Positions 15,891 to 24,871 are shown, counted from the first letter of the stretch. The stretch: 64,000 nucleotides of DNA from Paenibacillus thiaminolyticus (GCF_007066085.1 NZ_CP041405.1:2914001-2978000); one strand, 5' to 3'. Notes: generated from the sequence alone by a model not told the origin. Made by a program: numbers and translations.

Positions 15891-16568
15891 TTAGTGATAC
15901 AGCCCGCTGCCCGCCGGCCCCTCATTCATGACCCCGAGCATCAAGCGCACAAAATCAAGCGAAGAATGATAATGCTCCTCCTTCGGGCGGAAGGCATACG
16001 CCGAGCCATTCATCAAGGCATAAATTTCGATTCGGTCCGGCAGCCGGCCAAAAGCCTTGTATGCGAAGACGAGCGCAAATTGAACGTAGGCTTTAAATAC
16101 TTGCGGCTCATCGGCGACCACATACTTCCGTATGACGAGGGACGAATCCGAGCACTCGGCCACCTGGAGCGTCATCGACAGGTCTGCTCCCAATTCCACA
16201 GCCTGGACGTTCAGCCTCTCCCCTATGAGCAGCGCATGTCCGGGGGCTTCCTCAGTCAAGTATTCATCCAAAAAGTGAAATACCGAACGCTTGATTCGCA
16301 AATAATGCTGCTCCGACGGGAAACGCTCCCGCTCCGGCGTCCAATAGCTCTCCATATCGGACAGGACGGAAGCGGCCATTCTTGCCTCGGGAGCACGTGA
16401 ATAATACGCATGCACGATCTGATTGACCGACGCTTGCGCCGCATACACCCAGCTCGATTCATGAGCATTCCGGCACTTGCGATAATAACAATGCCGGCAG
16501 CGGACGAACCGTTCGATGTCCTCATCACTTAGCCGTTCCTTCGGCACCGGTATTCCCGGCAATGACAT
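15891..16568 (-). CDS. Fur-controlled Cys-rich protein resembling a degenerate PD-(D/E)XK (RecB/Cas4-like) fold
   Basis: 225 aa, ATG behind TTAGGAGGAA. The N-terminus LSDEDIERFVRCRHCYYRKCRNAHES recalls the opening helix and Cys cluster of RecB/Cas4-type nucleases. It is followed by a 'VNQIVHAYYS' helix and, near residues 120-150, a strand pair ADLSMTLQV...DSSLVIRKYVV where the catalytic Asp and E-x-K would lie; here the triplet reads I-R-K, so the acidic residue seems lost. The QFALVFAYKAFGR helix also fits the fold. RecB-fold membership is inference. The perfect Fur box upstream and flavodoxin downstream point to an iron-starvation role. Confidence 0.5.
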   Translation of the reverse strand: MSLPGIPVPKERLSDEDIERFVRCRHCYYRKCRNAHESSWVYAAQASVNQIVHAYYSRAPEARMAASVLSDMESYWTPERERFPSEQHYLRIKRSVFHFLDEYLTEEAPGHALLIGERLNVQAVELGADLSMTLQVAECSDSSLVIRKYVVADEPQVFKAYVQFALVFAYKAFGRLPDRIEIYALMNGSAYAFRPKEEHYHSSLDFVRLMLGVMNEGPAGSGLYH

Positions 16569-16596
16569 GGGATTCCTCCTAACTGCTCAATCTATT

Positions 16597-16611
16597 TGAT
16601 AATGATTATCA
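16597..16611. promoter_or_regulatory. perfect Fur box
   Basis: TGATAAT-G-ATTATCA is an exact 7-1-7 Fur inverted repeat, 28 nt upstream of the Cys-rich protein's ATG and probably overlapping its promoter. Confidence 0.92.
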
Positions 16612-16686
16612 TTATTAATCACAGCTCTATTTTATTACAACCTAAGCTCCGCTTCAACCCGCAAAATCGCAAATTAGCTATACACA

Positions 16687-16719
16687 GCAAAAAACACAGG
16701 CGGTCCACCGCCTGTGTCT
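16687..16719 (-). terminator. terminator of the GNAT gene
   Basis: On the minus strand ACACAGGCGG-TGGA-CCGCCTGTGT is followed by TTTTTTG. Confidence 0.92.
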
Positions 16720-16758
16720 ATCCCTTCTATGTCCCACATTTAAAATAATACTGGGCGC

Positions 16759-17274
16759 TTATCCTAGCTTCTTTTCATACAAATTGGCGCTCCAGCCTTC
16801 TCCAGCTGCGGTCCGCACAAAAGCAAAACCAACCTCCGCATAATATTGGTTCAGGCCTTCGTTTTCGGTCATGCAATCCAGGCGGAAGAATCGTTTTCCT
16901 TGGTTTTTCACATAGTTCTCGGCCCATTCCAGCAGCCTGTATCCTATTCTCATCCCGCTATATTTTCTAGTGACGACGAGCCGATGCAGGTAGCCCGATT
17001 CTTCATTGTCAAGCTCTCGCCATATCGCCGGATCGCTCCACTGGATGGCAAAGCACCCGATTCCGTCTCCGCCTGCCAAGGCAATGAACACTTCCCTCTC
17101 TTGCATGAAGCGCTCTATATACTCGTTGGTAAAGGCGTGCTCATCCCAGAGCATAATGCCGCGCGCGGCTCTCCAGCGGGCAGCTTCCACATACAGCTCT
17201 TGCAGCAGGGCAACGTGCTCCGAAGCGGCTCGTTGAATCACAAGGGAACGGGCGGCGTCATTCGCGGCAGCCAT
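16759..17274 (-). CDS. GNAT-family N-acetyltransferase
   Basis: 171 aa. The acetyl-CoA-binding core is LHRLVVTRKYSGMRIGYRLLEWAENYVKNQG (about residues 96-126; Y-S-G-M-R-I-G replaces the usual Q/R-x-x-G-x-G/A). It is followed by FFRLDCMTENEGLNQYYAEVGFAFV, the typical Asn-containing beta5-alpha4 region. The substrate is unknown. No strong ribosome site precedes the ATG. It has its own terminator. Confidence 0.78.
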   Translation of the reverse strand: MAAANDAARSLVIQRAASEHVALLQELYVEAARWRAARGIMLWDEHAFTNEYIERFMQEREVFIALAGGDGIGCFAIQWSDPAIWRELDNEESGYLHRLVVTRKYSGMRIGYRLLEWAENYVKNQGKRFFRLDCMTENEGLNQYYAEVGFAFVRTAAGEGWSANLYEKKLG

Positions 17275-17337
17275 CGATCCATTCGCCTGCCTTTCTGATG
17301 ATAATGAAGGGCGGAGGAGGTTGCTAGAGGAATGGCC

Positions 17338-18021
17338 TCATCCTTGGGCGGCAGCCCGGGACTGCTCCAACGTGCAGATGATCTCCTCCAGACTCATATC
17401 GGCCAATGAGGCCAATTGCAGATCGACATGCTCGAACGAGAAAAGGCCGGTCACCCGGTTCGGCACGGCGACGCAAGACAGACCGGCTGCCTTCGCCGCG
17501 AGCGTCCCGACAAGGGAATCCTCGAATGCAATCGTCTCCTCCGGCTTCACGCCAAGCTTCTCCACCGCCTTCCGGTATATCTCCGGATCCGGCTTCACCT
17601 TGGCGGCATCGTCCCGCGTCTGCAGCACATCGAAATAATCAATAAGCCCGCAGCGCTTAATATGCTCTACGGCCCAGGCGGCCGAGGCGCTGGAAGCGAG
17701 GGCCACGCGCAGGCCGATGCGGCACGCATCCTCCAGCAGCTGCTTCACGCCCGGCATCACATCCAATTCCTCGATTAGGGCGGTGTACATTTCCCGGTGA
17801 CGGCGGTGCAGCGCCTCCCGATCGACAGGCTTGCCGAGCTGTTCATCCAAGTAATCACAGGCCAGCTGCCATGTCTGAATGCCGCCGGCCCACTCCTTCC
17901 ATACCTCCAGCGGCATGTCCAGATCGAAGCTCCGGACGAGCTCGCAGAAGGAATCGTAGCTGGCCGTCTCCGTATCTACAATGAGTCCGTCAAAATCCAA
18001 CGCAATCGCCTTGATCGGCAT
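17338..18021 (-). CDS. HAD-superfamily hydrolase (beta-phosphoglucomutase/phosphatase-like)
   Basis: 227 aa from the ATG with GGGAAGGAGG ahead; an upstream in-frame extension lacks a ribosome site. Motif I is LDFDGLIVDTE (nucleophile Asp in the first DxD), motif II is VALASSASAAW, motif III is the Lys in AAKVKPDPEIYRKA, and motif IV is IAFEDSLVGTLAAKAAG. The cap between motifs I and II is the four-helix type of class I HADs (PGMB, YcjU, GS1-like). It hydrolyses or isomerises a small phosphate ester; specificity unknown. Confidence 0.82.
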   Translation of the reverse strand: MPIKAIALDFDGLIVDTETASYDSFCELVRSFDLDMPLEVWKEWAGGIQTWQLACDYLDEQLGKPVDREALHRRHREMYTALIEELDVMPGVKQLLEDACRIGLRVALASSASAAWAVEHIKRCGLIDYFDVLQTRDDAAKVKPDPEIYRKAVEKLGVKPEETIAFEDSLVGTLAAKAAGLSCVAVPNRVTGLFSFEHVDLQLASLADMSLEEIICTLEQSRAAAQG

Positions 18022-18138
18022 AACTCCGCCTCCTTCCCAATCCACTCCGTTGTTTTCCGTTATACAGAACATACTTCCATACTGCGCGGCTTATTTCCTT
18101 CTACGGCCGCTGATTTCGAACAGGATCGCTCAGGATTG

Positions 18139-19020
18139 TCAGCTCGTAAGGTATTCTTGCTTGGATTTCGGCTTCCACAGCGAACCGGCCATCCCGGCAA
18201 AAATAAGCACGATACCGGCAACCTGCAGCAAAGTCGGACGGAATCCGGTAAAGACCGTGTCCAGCAAAATGGCGACCGCCGGATCGACAAAGATGAGTGC
18301 GGATATAATCCGGGCCGACAAATTGCGGAGGCTATCAAAAAACAAATAATAGACAAAACCGGTATGAATCAGCCCGGTTGCCGCAATATACGCCCAATTC
18401 TCCAGCGTCAGGCTGTTGAATGCGCTGAAGTCCACAAAAGGCAGCAGCAAAAACACGCCCAACAGCGTCTGCAGCACCGTCATCAAGTACGCGCTCATGA
18501 TGTTGATGCCTTTGCCCAGCAGCGTCGTCCCGGCATAGAACAGCGCGGCCAGCAGCGCCCAGCCGGCACCCGTAGACCACACCTCCCGCCACGACAATCC
18601 CTGGTCGATGCCGATGACGAACAGCGTGCCGACGAAGCAGACGAGGATGGAGAGTGCCGCCAGCAGCGTCATTTTCTCACGGAACAGGAAGCTTCCCAGG
18701 ATGAGGACGAAGACAGGCGCAAGATGATAGATCGAAATCGAAATGGTGACCGACATCGTCTCAAAGGATCGGAACAGAAAGACCCAGTTCAGGACGAGGA
18801 ACACGCCGCACGCCAGAACCTGAATCACTTCTCTTCCGATAAGCCGCTCCCGCTTGGCCTGGCCGGTCAGCACCCAGCACAGGCTGAGGAACAAGGTCGC
18901 GCAGATACAGCGGACGAATACCAATTCAAGCGCGGGCAAGCCCGTCTGCTGCGAGAAAAAGCCGACAGAGCCGAAGATAGCCATCGACAGCGTCAACTTC
19001 AATTTGGGGAATGAATTCAT
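18139..19020 (-). CDS. EamA/DMT-family exporter
   Basis: 293 aa with ten predicted membrane helices in two EamA halves (for example LALSILVCFVGTLFVIGIDQGLS ends half one; ISALIFVDPAVAILLDTVF lies in half two). The drug/metabolite transporter fold with the conserved Pro-rich helix end is clear. The ATG start is used, but TTG codons at 19026 and 19032 sit nearer to the GCGGAG ribosome site and cannot be excluded. Substrate, probably an amino acid or metabolite, is not predictable. Confidence 0.8.
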   Translation of the reverse strand: MNSFPKLKLTLSMAIFGSVGFFSQQTGLPALELVFVRCICATLFLSLCWVLTGQAKRERLIGREVIQVLACGVFLVLNWVFLFRSFETMSVTISISIYHLAPVFVLILGSFLFREKMTLLAALSILVCFVGTLFVIGIDQGLSWREVWSTGAGWALLAALFYAGTTLLGKGINIMSAYLMTVLQTLLGVFLLLPFVDFSAFNSLTLENWAYIAATGLIHTGFVYYLFFDSLRNLSARIISALIFVDPAVAILLDTVFTGFRPTLLQVAGIVLIFAGMAGSLWKPKSKQEYLTS

Positions 19021-19124
19021 ATGCAAGTTCAACTCCGCTATAAAGACTGATGTATTTCCCCATCATACCTGTTCTTATGCGAGGCGGCAATGGTAAGGTG
19101 TTATCGCGCGATTCTCCGCGATCG

Positions 19125-19508
19125 TCAAGCCTGCGGCTTCACCTGCTTCACGAGGCGCTTCGGGGCTGCGCGCAAATAAGCCTCCTCGATCAGGTCGCCC
19201 AGCTCATCCCAATCCAAAGGTTCATCCGTCTTGACCGATACCCAACCATGATGGCCGATATAAGGCGTCTTGATGAAGCCGCCCTGCTGAAGCAAAATGT
19301 CCTGCGTCTCCCGATCCGACTTGAAGGACAGGCCGGGCACTTTGCCGTGCTCCCCCATAATGACGAATGATTTGCCCCTCACCTTGAAGGTGTTGTGGCC
19401 GAATCCGTCAATGATCTCGTCCACTTCCGGCAGCGTGCCGCAGATGCGGCGCACCCGCTCCAGCATCGCCAGCCCTTCCGGCGATGTCATGCCTTCTCTT
19501 GGTTCCAT
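19125..19508 (-). CDS. MmcQ/YjbR family protein
   Basis: 127 aa from the ATG with GGAAGGGG ahead (an earlier ATG at 19529 is weaker). CyaY-like double-wing fold: LPEVDEIIDGFGHNTFKVRGKSFVIMGE, then PGLSFKSDRETQDILLQQGGFIKTPYIGHHGWVSVK, then a C-terminal helix EELIEEAYLRAAPKRLVKQ-like. Such proteins are small, cytosolic and possibly DNA-binding. No operon partner. Confidence 0.8.
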   Translation of the reverse strand: MEPREGMTSPEGLAMLERVRRICGTLPEVDEIIDGFGHNTFKVRGKSFVIMGEHGKVPGLSFKSDRETQDILLQQGGFIKTPYIGHHGWVSVKTDEPLDWDELGDLIEEAYLRAAPKRLVKQVKPQA

Positions 19509-19657
19509 ACCGTCATGCCCCTTCCACATTCCTGCAGTCGTTCAATGTTGTCCCCGATTATAGCACAAGGCGAGCGCAGCATGAAGAACAGCCCCTCGCC
19601 CGCCGTTCCGGCCAAGCAAGAGGCTGCAAGAAGCTGCACCGTATGATGCTGCTGTCG

Positions 19658-21907
19658 TTACCGCTTCACGGACACCGGGTCCGAGTTGTTCCGCGTACCG
19701 ACCGCTTTAATAATGAACTCATAGGAATGGCCCGAATCGAGATTGTTCACGGAATACGTATACTGGGTCTGTCCTGCGGCCGCCGGAATATAGGCGCTCC
19801 AGTTGGTGCCGGCCTGGCCGTTCTTCTCATAGATGCGGAAGCCTCGGACCGGCTCGGAGCTGGCAGAAGGCAGCTTCCACGAGAGGCCGGCCCGCTTGCC
19901 GCTGAAGGCGAGCTTCGCCTGCTCGACCTTGTCCGGCTTGCCGTCCGTCCGCTTAATGGCGTACTCGTCATAGACGGCCGGCTTCGCCTTGTCCGCCGTA
20001 TAGGCCGTCAGCTTGAGCACCTCATCCGCGATCGAGACATCGACGAACATTTTCTTGAACGGCTGTTCATTTATAGCTGCAAAATAATCATTATAGCCCG
20101 GATACTTTGTGTAAAATTTCTCGCCGAGAGAATTCGGCATCAGATAGATGCTCCCCGGCGGGTTCAGCACGCGGCCTTGCCCATCCTTCTGCACGTTCTT
20201 CACCGGCACATCGTTCAGCATCTGGTACGAACGCATATACATATGGTCGTGCGCCTCGAACACGATGTCGATGCCCATCTCATCGAACACCGGAACAAGA
20301 TATTTTTTATAAAATTGAATCCGGCCGTCCTCCCACTGGCCTGCGTTGTCGCCGGCCGAATAAGGCCCTTTGTGAAGCGACACGAACTTCCACTTCTTAT
20401 CCGTCTTGGCAACCTGAAGCCGCATCCAATCCAATTGGGCCCAGAATTCGTCATCCGCCCAAGCGACATCCTTGCCGTTGGACTTCAGTTCGCCTTCGAA
20501 CTGCGAATTGATGACGAGGAAGAGCGCGTCGCCATATTCGAACGAATAGATCGAGCCTTCATGGGCCCCGGTCACGCCGGCGCTTAGCGGCACGTTGAAA
20601 TGATTATAGAAGTTCCGGTTCGGCGTCGTCTCGTCGCCGTCATAATCCTGTACTTCATGCCCTCCGAGCACCGGAACAAAAGGAACCTGGGCCAATTCGT
20701 CCTGAGCGGCGCCCAGCATCCACTGCCACTGCTCCTCCAGATCGCCGTTGTCGACCAGATCGCCGACGTTGATCAGGAACTTCGGATCGCCGATCTGATC
20801 AATCGCTTTGCGGAACGTGTCCTGCCACTTCTCGAAGGCGGACAGCTTCGAGGCCTGGGAATCCGACCCGACGATGAAATGGTACGGCTGATGATTGTCC
20901 GCCGCATCGGTCGTGAAGCTTCCAATCCGGCTCCAGCCTGCGCCATCCCCGTTGCCAACCCGGTACTTGTAGGCGGTGCCTGGCTTCAAGTTATCGGCGG
21001 AGGCGCGGTGGCTGATGAAGGTCGTATACTTTTGCTTGTCGCGATCCTTGGCGCTCATGAACGTCTTGATCGCTTCCGCGCTGCCGTGGAAGACTAACGC
21101 CTCATGCGCCGGGAATTCGCTTCCCTGCATTTTGGACGCTTCCACGACCTGCAGCACCGTGCCCGTCATCTGATCCGTATACCAGGCGAGCGCAATGCTT
21201 GTCTTCGGATCGCCGTTGAACGTCATATTGACGAGCCGCGGCGTATGCCCCGAACCGTCAATGCGCTCGCCCGCGATTCGCACGTCTTTGATGCGGCTGG
21301 AGCCGGCGCTGCCGACGCCGCCCGACTCGCCGGATGTTCTTGCATCCGAGTTGACCACCCACCGGACATAGAGCAGCGGCTGGTTGTTCGCCTCCTGCGG
21401 AAGCGGCTTGTTGATCAGCTTGCATGCGTTGTTTTTACAGTTAAAATTATGGGTCTCCATCTTAAGTACGCCGCCCTGAATGTCTGTCCATGTCCCGTTA
21501 TCGAGACTGAATTGCGCCTTGAAATCCCGCGGCCCCGTGCCTGAAGAGGTCTGGGTCGACGATACCGTAATATTTTTGAAGCCGGTGGTCGGCACCGTCG
21601 CGAGCCAATATTTCGTCCCTACCCCGCGATCCCAGCCTTGGTACGTAATCGCGTTGTCGCTGTAGTACTCGTAGGTCCCGCCCACATTCTTGAACAAAGC
21701 AGCATTCTTGTAAGCCCCGGATGCCGCGGGGAAAATTCCGTTCTCTCCCGCATCCTTGAACACCCATTGGGCAATCGCCTCCTGCTGCGCCAGCAGCTGT
21801 TGCTGATCCCCTTCCGCCGCGGCGGATCCCGGGACATGGATGACAGCCAGCAGGAATGCCATCAGCAGGCATAGCATGCGATTTCCTGTTCGTCTCAATT
21901 CCTTCAC
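19658..21907 (-). CDS. secreted purple-acid-phosphatase-like metallophosphoesterase with C-terminal Fn3
   Basis: 749 aa. Signal peptide at residues 1-31 (LCLLMAFLLAVIHVPGSAAA), a discoidin/galactose-binding-like region to about 215, a PAP-type N-terminal Fn3 (PRLVNMTFNGDPKTSIALAWYTD), the phosphoesterase core and a C-terminal Fn3. Metal motifs are FIVGSDSQ, NVGDLVDNGDLEEQW, LGGHEVQD, FVSLHKGPY and FEAHDHMYMRS. The third motif is GGHE instead of GNH(D/E), which removes the usual Asn ligand. It probably acts on extracellular phosphate esters. The start is a GTG; a TTG three codons later is also possible. Confidence 0.82.
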   Translation of the reverse strand: MKELRRTGNRMLCLLMAFLLAVIHVPGSAAAEGDQQQLLAQQEAIAQWVFKDAGENGIFPAASGAYKNAALFKNVGGTYEYYSDNAITYQGWDRGVGTKYWLATVPTTGFKNITVSSTQTSSGTGPRDFKAQFSLDNGTWTDIQGGVLKMETHNFNCKNNACKLINKPLPQEANNQPLLYVRWVVNSDARTSGESGGVGSAGSSRIKDVRIAGERIDGSGHTPRLVNMTFNGDPKTSIALAWYTDQMTGTVLQVVEASKMQGSEFPAHEALVFHGSAEAIKTFMSAKDRDKQKYTTFISHRASADNLKPGTAYKYRVGNGDGAGWSRIGSFTTDAADNHQPYHFIVGSDSQASKLSAFEKWQDTFRKAIDQIGDPKFLINVGDLVDNGDLEEQWQWMLGAAQDELAQVPFVPVLGGHEVQDYDGDETTPNRNFYNHFNVPLSAGVTGAHEGSIYSFEYGDALFLVINSQFEGELKSNGKDVAWADDEFWAQLDWMRLQVAKTDKKWKFVSLHKGPYSAGDNAGQWEDGRIQFYKKYLVPVFDEMGIDIVFEAHDHMYMRSYQMLNDVPVKNVQKDGQGRVLNPPGSIYLMPNSLGEKFYTKYPGYNDYFAAINEQPFKKMFVDVSIADEVLKLTAYTADKAKPAVYDEYAIKRTDGKPDKVEQAKLAFSGKRAGLSWKLPSASSEPVRGFRIYEKNGQAGTNWSAYIPAAAGQTQYTYSVNNLDSGHSYEFIIKAVGTRNNSDPVSVKR

Positions 21908-22197
21908 CTCTCTCGCTCATGTGCACAACTTCTGACTTCGCTCGATGTAAGGATGACGCAGCAGTTTCTACTGCAGGAAATAATCCACAGCTCCTCCCCT
22001 CCACGGTTCGGTTCCTATTCGCTTTTAGCCTACAACATAGGATTCATTGATTTCCAGAACGTATCTTATCTAATTTCCGGAATTTCAACATATCTTCTTG
22101 TCATTTTCGATGTAAGCAGCCATATCTAGAAAGGGAATGCCCCCTACTTCATTAAATCATGACGAGAGACAAAGACGGGATTGCGACGAAGGCGGGA

Positions 22198-22321
22198 AAT
22201 GCCACGGAAAACGGTGGCCGGGAATGCCACGGAAAGCGGTGGCCGTTAATGCCACGGAAAGCGGTGGCCGGGAATGCCACGGAAAGCGGTGGCCGGGAAT
22301 GCCGCGGAAAACGGATGCTGC
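22198..22321. repeat. 25-bp tandem repeat, five copies
   Basis: Unit AATGCCACGGAAAGCGGTGG followed by CCGGG. Four full copies start at 22198, 22223, 22248 and 22273, and a diverged fifth at 22298. Period 25 is not a multiple of three, so the open frames across it on both strands are not genes. Confidence 0.95.
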
Positions 22322-22326
22322 AGCGT

Positions 22327-22748
22327 AATCCTGCGTAAACGCAGCAATTTTCTCCAGCTGAGTTGCGATTGGATGAGATTCCTGCAAAAGCCAGGCTGTT
22401 GAGAAAGTCCAAAGGATTTTTGGGCACTTCATCAGGACTTATCTCTCAGTAGAAAAATTTTATCTGATCGAAGTGCCTGAAAACTGCACAATGAAATGTC
22501 TATCCGATAGGCGAAGTCCTCAAAACTGCACGGTTTCTCAAGACACGTTGATTCAATGGCAAAATCCTGCACCAATACAGCAATTCGGTAGGGACGACTT
22601 CACCAGAAAGGGAATCCTGTGAAACTGCAGCAATTTCACCCGTTTCTCTTCGACTTAGCTCAAAAGGGCCTAAAATGATGTAGCTGTGCAGCAATTCCTC
22701 GAAATGTGGACTCATTGAGCCGAAATTCCTGTAAAATGGCAGCAATTC
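22327..22748. repeat. degenerate ~50-bp-period repeat array (locus B)
   Basis: At least seven copies of a 22-24 bp motif, consensus near AATTCCTGTAAAACTGCAGC plus AATTT, start at about 22327, 22375 (partial), 22470, 22513, 22562, 22612, 22675 and 22723. Most spacings are 42-62 bp (one about 95, twice the period). Two further inverted or partial copies follow at about 22930 and 22973. The rest of 22750-23255 shows no gene. Confidence 0.7.
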
Positions 22749-23255
22749 ACTCCACACGTTAAAACCCCAGGAGATAATGATGCCTCCAGAAGGCAATGAC
22801 GCTCTGAATGCCAAGTTTCGATTAGGTACTCACCCCTCCAAAAAAACAGGGGTTTTCCAACAGCCTGAAAAGCGCATCATTTTCGCCGATTTTTGCTTTC
22901 AATCCATTGGCATGGCTCAAATTAATGTTGTTTTGCAGGAATTCCTCCAACGGAATAAATGTTAGAAGGGAAAACTGCATTTTCGCAGTTTTTTTGGGAA
23001 GTCGAGCCGTGGAAGGCAGGTTGGGCCGAAGGCACCAGACAAGTTAGAACGAACAAAGCGAACCAACCGTCACATCAAAGAGTTGGAATGATGAATACTC
23101 GGACATATCCGGCAAAATGCGCGACTCTTTTACACAGAGCGGGACCGGATCACCGTAGCGAAGAACTGCTTGTGAGGCGTGCAGCGATAACAAAAAAAGC
23201 CCTCCGCTATGGACAATGTCATTAAGATAAGGCGTGGAAACCATAATCAAGCACA

Positions 23256-23294
23256 AGAGCAGGTTATCGAAAAGATAGCCCGCTCTTTTTTTGA
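23256..23294 (+). terminator. terminator hairpin just inside the IS4 element
   Basis: AGAGCAGGTTATC-GAAAA-GATAGCCCGCTCT followed by TTTTTTT. It sits upstream of the transposase gene and would stop incoming transcription. Confidence 0.85.
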
Positions 23295-23366
23295 AAGAAA
23301 ATCAAGACTTAACAGGTAGATGGATATGTGTGGCGAAGACCCTTGAAACACGAGGAGGCCACGTCC

Positions 23367-24689
23367 ATGAATGAGTATGCGAATTCGCTAAAAAAAACGC
23401 TGACATCCCTCATACGAGAAATGGCAGCCGCACCAGCTCCTTATGTCAAAAACCCTGAAAAAGATTTTACCCGAAAGAAAAAGCTGCCCTTTGAAACGGT
23501 GATGCAACTCCTGATCTCCATGGGGGGCAACAGCATATATAAGGAACTTTGGGAATCACAAGGCTATGACGTAAACACCGCAACCACTTCCGCTTTTGTC
23601 CAACAGAGGAATAAAGTGCTGCCGTCTGCTGTGGAATTCTTGTTTCACGCATTTACGCAATCGGTTACGGATATCAAGGACTACCGAGGGTATCGGCTAC
23701 TTGCCGTTGACGGTTCGGATTTGCATATCGCAACTGACTCTGCGGACACGGACACCTATTTTCAAAGTCAACCGAACACGAAAGGCTATAACCTTCTGCA
23801 TTTGAACGCTGCCTATGACTTGTGCAACAGACTGTACGTGGATGCCATTGTTCAGCCACGAAGGTTGTGCAACGAGGGAAGGGCGCTGGCTGCTATGGTT
23901 CACCGTTCTCCAATCAAGGGCAAAACCATTGTGATTGCCGATAGAGGTTATGAAAGTTACAACAATTTCGCGCATCTTGAACGCAAAGGGTGGAACTATG
24001 TCATACGGGTAAAGGATTTGGATTCCAATGGTATTCTTTCGGGCTTGCGTTTGCCCTCTAGCGGAGAGTTTGATAGGAACGTTCATCTGACACTCACCAA
24101 AAAACAAACCAAAGAGGTCAAGGCTAATCCCGAGATTTACAAGTTCGTTCCTTCCACGTCTACCTTTGATTTTTTGGATTTGCATGAGAACTTGTTTTAT
24201 CCGATTTCCTTTCGGGTGGTTCGTTTCGTCCTGCCGAGTGGCGCTTTTGAGACCGTCATTACGAATCTTACCGCCACGGATTTCCCACCGGGTGAAATCA
24301 TGTCAATGTATAACATGCGATGGGGCATTGAAACCTCATTCCGGGCATTAAAGTACACTGTCGGTCTGACGAATTTTCATGCAAAGAAACGAGAGTCCAT
24401 CACCCAGGAGATATTCGCAAGAATGATCCTGTACAATTTCGCTGAAATGATGACCTCGCACGTCGTCATTTCCCAAATGGAGAAACGGCACCCCTATCAA
24501 GTTAACTTCACGGTTGCCGTTCACGTGTGTAGACACTTCCTGCGCTCAAGGGACGATGAACCCCCGCCTGATGTTGAAGCGCTGATTCGCAAAAACATTT
24601 TGCCGATTCGACCCATTCGCCCAGGGCAGCAGAATACGCGCAAAATACGCTACAAATCAGTGGTTAGCTTCGTCTATAGAGTAGCATAA
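23367..24689 (+). CDS. IS4-family transposase
   Basis: 440 aa from the ATG behind CGAGGAGG. The DDE catalytic core is seen as LLAVDGSDLH (first Asp), IVIADRGYESY (second Asp) and YNMRWGIETSFRALKY, which fits the Y-(2)-R-(3)-E-(6)-K signature of the IS4 family and supplies the Glu. The frame is intact over its whole length, so the element may be active. It catalyses cut-and-paste movement of its own element. Confidence 0.92.
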   Translation: MNEYANSLKKTLTSLIREMAAAPAPYVKNPEKDFTRKKKLPFETVMQLLISMGGNSIYKELWESQGYDVNTATTSAFVQQRNKVLPSAVEFLFHAFTQSVTDIKDYRGYRLLAVDGSDLHIATDSADTDTYFQSQPNTKGYNLLHLNAAYDLCNRLYVDAIVQPRRLCNEGRALAAMVHRSPIKGKTIVIADRGYESYNNFAHLERKGWNYVIRVKDLDSNGILSGLRLPSSGEFDRNVHLTLTKKQTKEVKANPEIYKFVPSTSTFDFLDLHENLFYPISFRVVRFVLPSGAFETVITNLTATDFPPGEIMSMYNMRWGIETSFRALKYTVGLTNFHAKKRESITQEIFARMILYNFAEMMTSHVVISQMEKRHPYQVNFTVAVHVCRHFLRSRDDEPPPDVEALIRKNILPIRPIRPGQQNTRKIRYKSVVSFVYRVA

Positions 24690-24762
24690 TTTGTTTCATA
24701 TGAACATTTTTTTAAGCGGATCTTCCCTCCGCTTTGTTTGCCGTGCACTTTTTTCCTTGCTT

Positions 24763-24808
24763 GTATAAAAAAAGAAACGGCACAGGGTCTTTCCCATGCC
24801 GTTTTAGA
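24763..24808. terminator. bidirectional terminator
   Basis: AACGGCA...TGCCGTT stem with AAAAAAAG on one side and TTTTAG on the other. It terminates the esterase transcript on the minus strand. Confidence 0.8.
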
Positions 24809-24871
24809 TTCCTATGTTTTCGGCTCTTGTCTTTGAGCTAAACTTAATGACATTGCCGCTATGGAGGGCCG

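Larger units (their letters stand above)
23200..24740 (+). mobile_element. IS4-family insertion sequence (ends not resolved)
   Basis: One full-length transposase gene flanked by terminator-like hairpins on both sides (23256-23294 upstream; AAGCGGA-TCTTCCC-TCCGCTT at 24714-24734 downstream). I could not find convincing terminal inverted repeats or a target duplication by eye, so the limits given are approximate. It has landed in repeat-rich intergenic DNA. Confidence 0.65.

Noticed and set aside
17797..19014. 405-aa plus-strand open frame
   Set aside because: It is antisense to the HAD and EamA genes, rich in Arg/Gln/His as expected for a shadow of GC-rich coding DNA, and has no domain pattern.
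22137..22432. Open frames across the 25-bp repeats on both strands
   Set aside because: Created by the repeat; the period is not a multiple of three and there is no ribosome site.
22327..22748. Possible CRISPR array
   Set aside because: Repeats are degenerate, spacing varies from 42 to 95 bp, some copies are inverted and no cas genes are present.
22959..23225. 88-aa frame before the IS4 element
   Set aside because: Low-complexity start in repeat DNA, no ribosome site and no family pattern.
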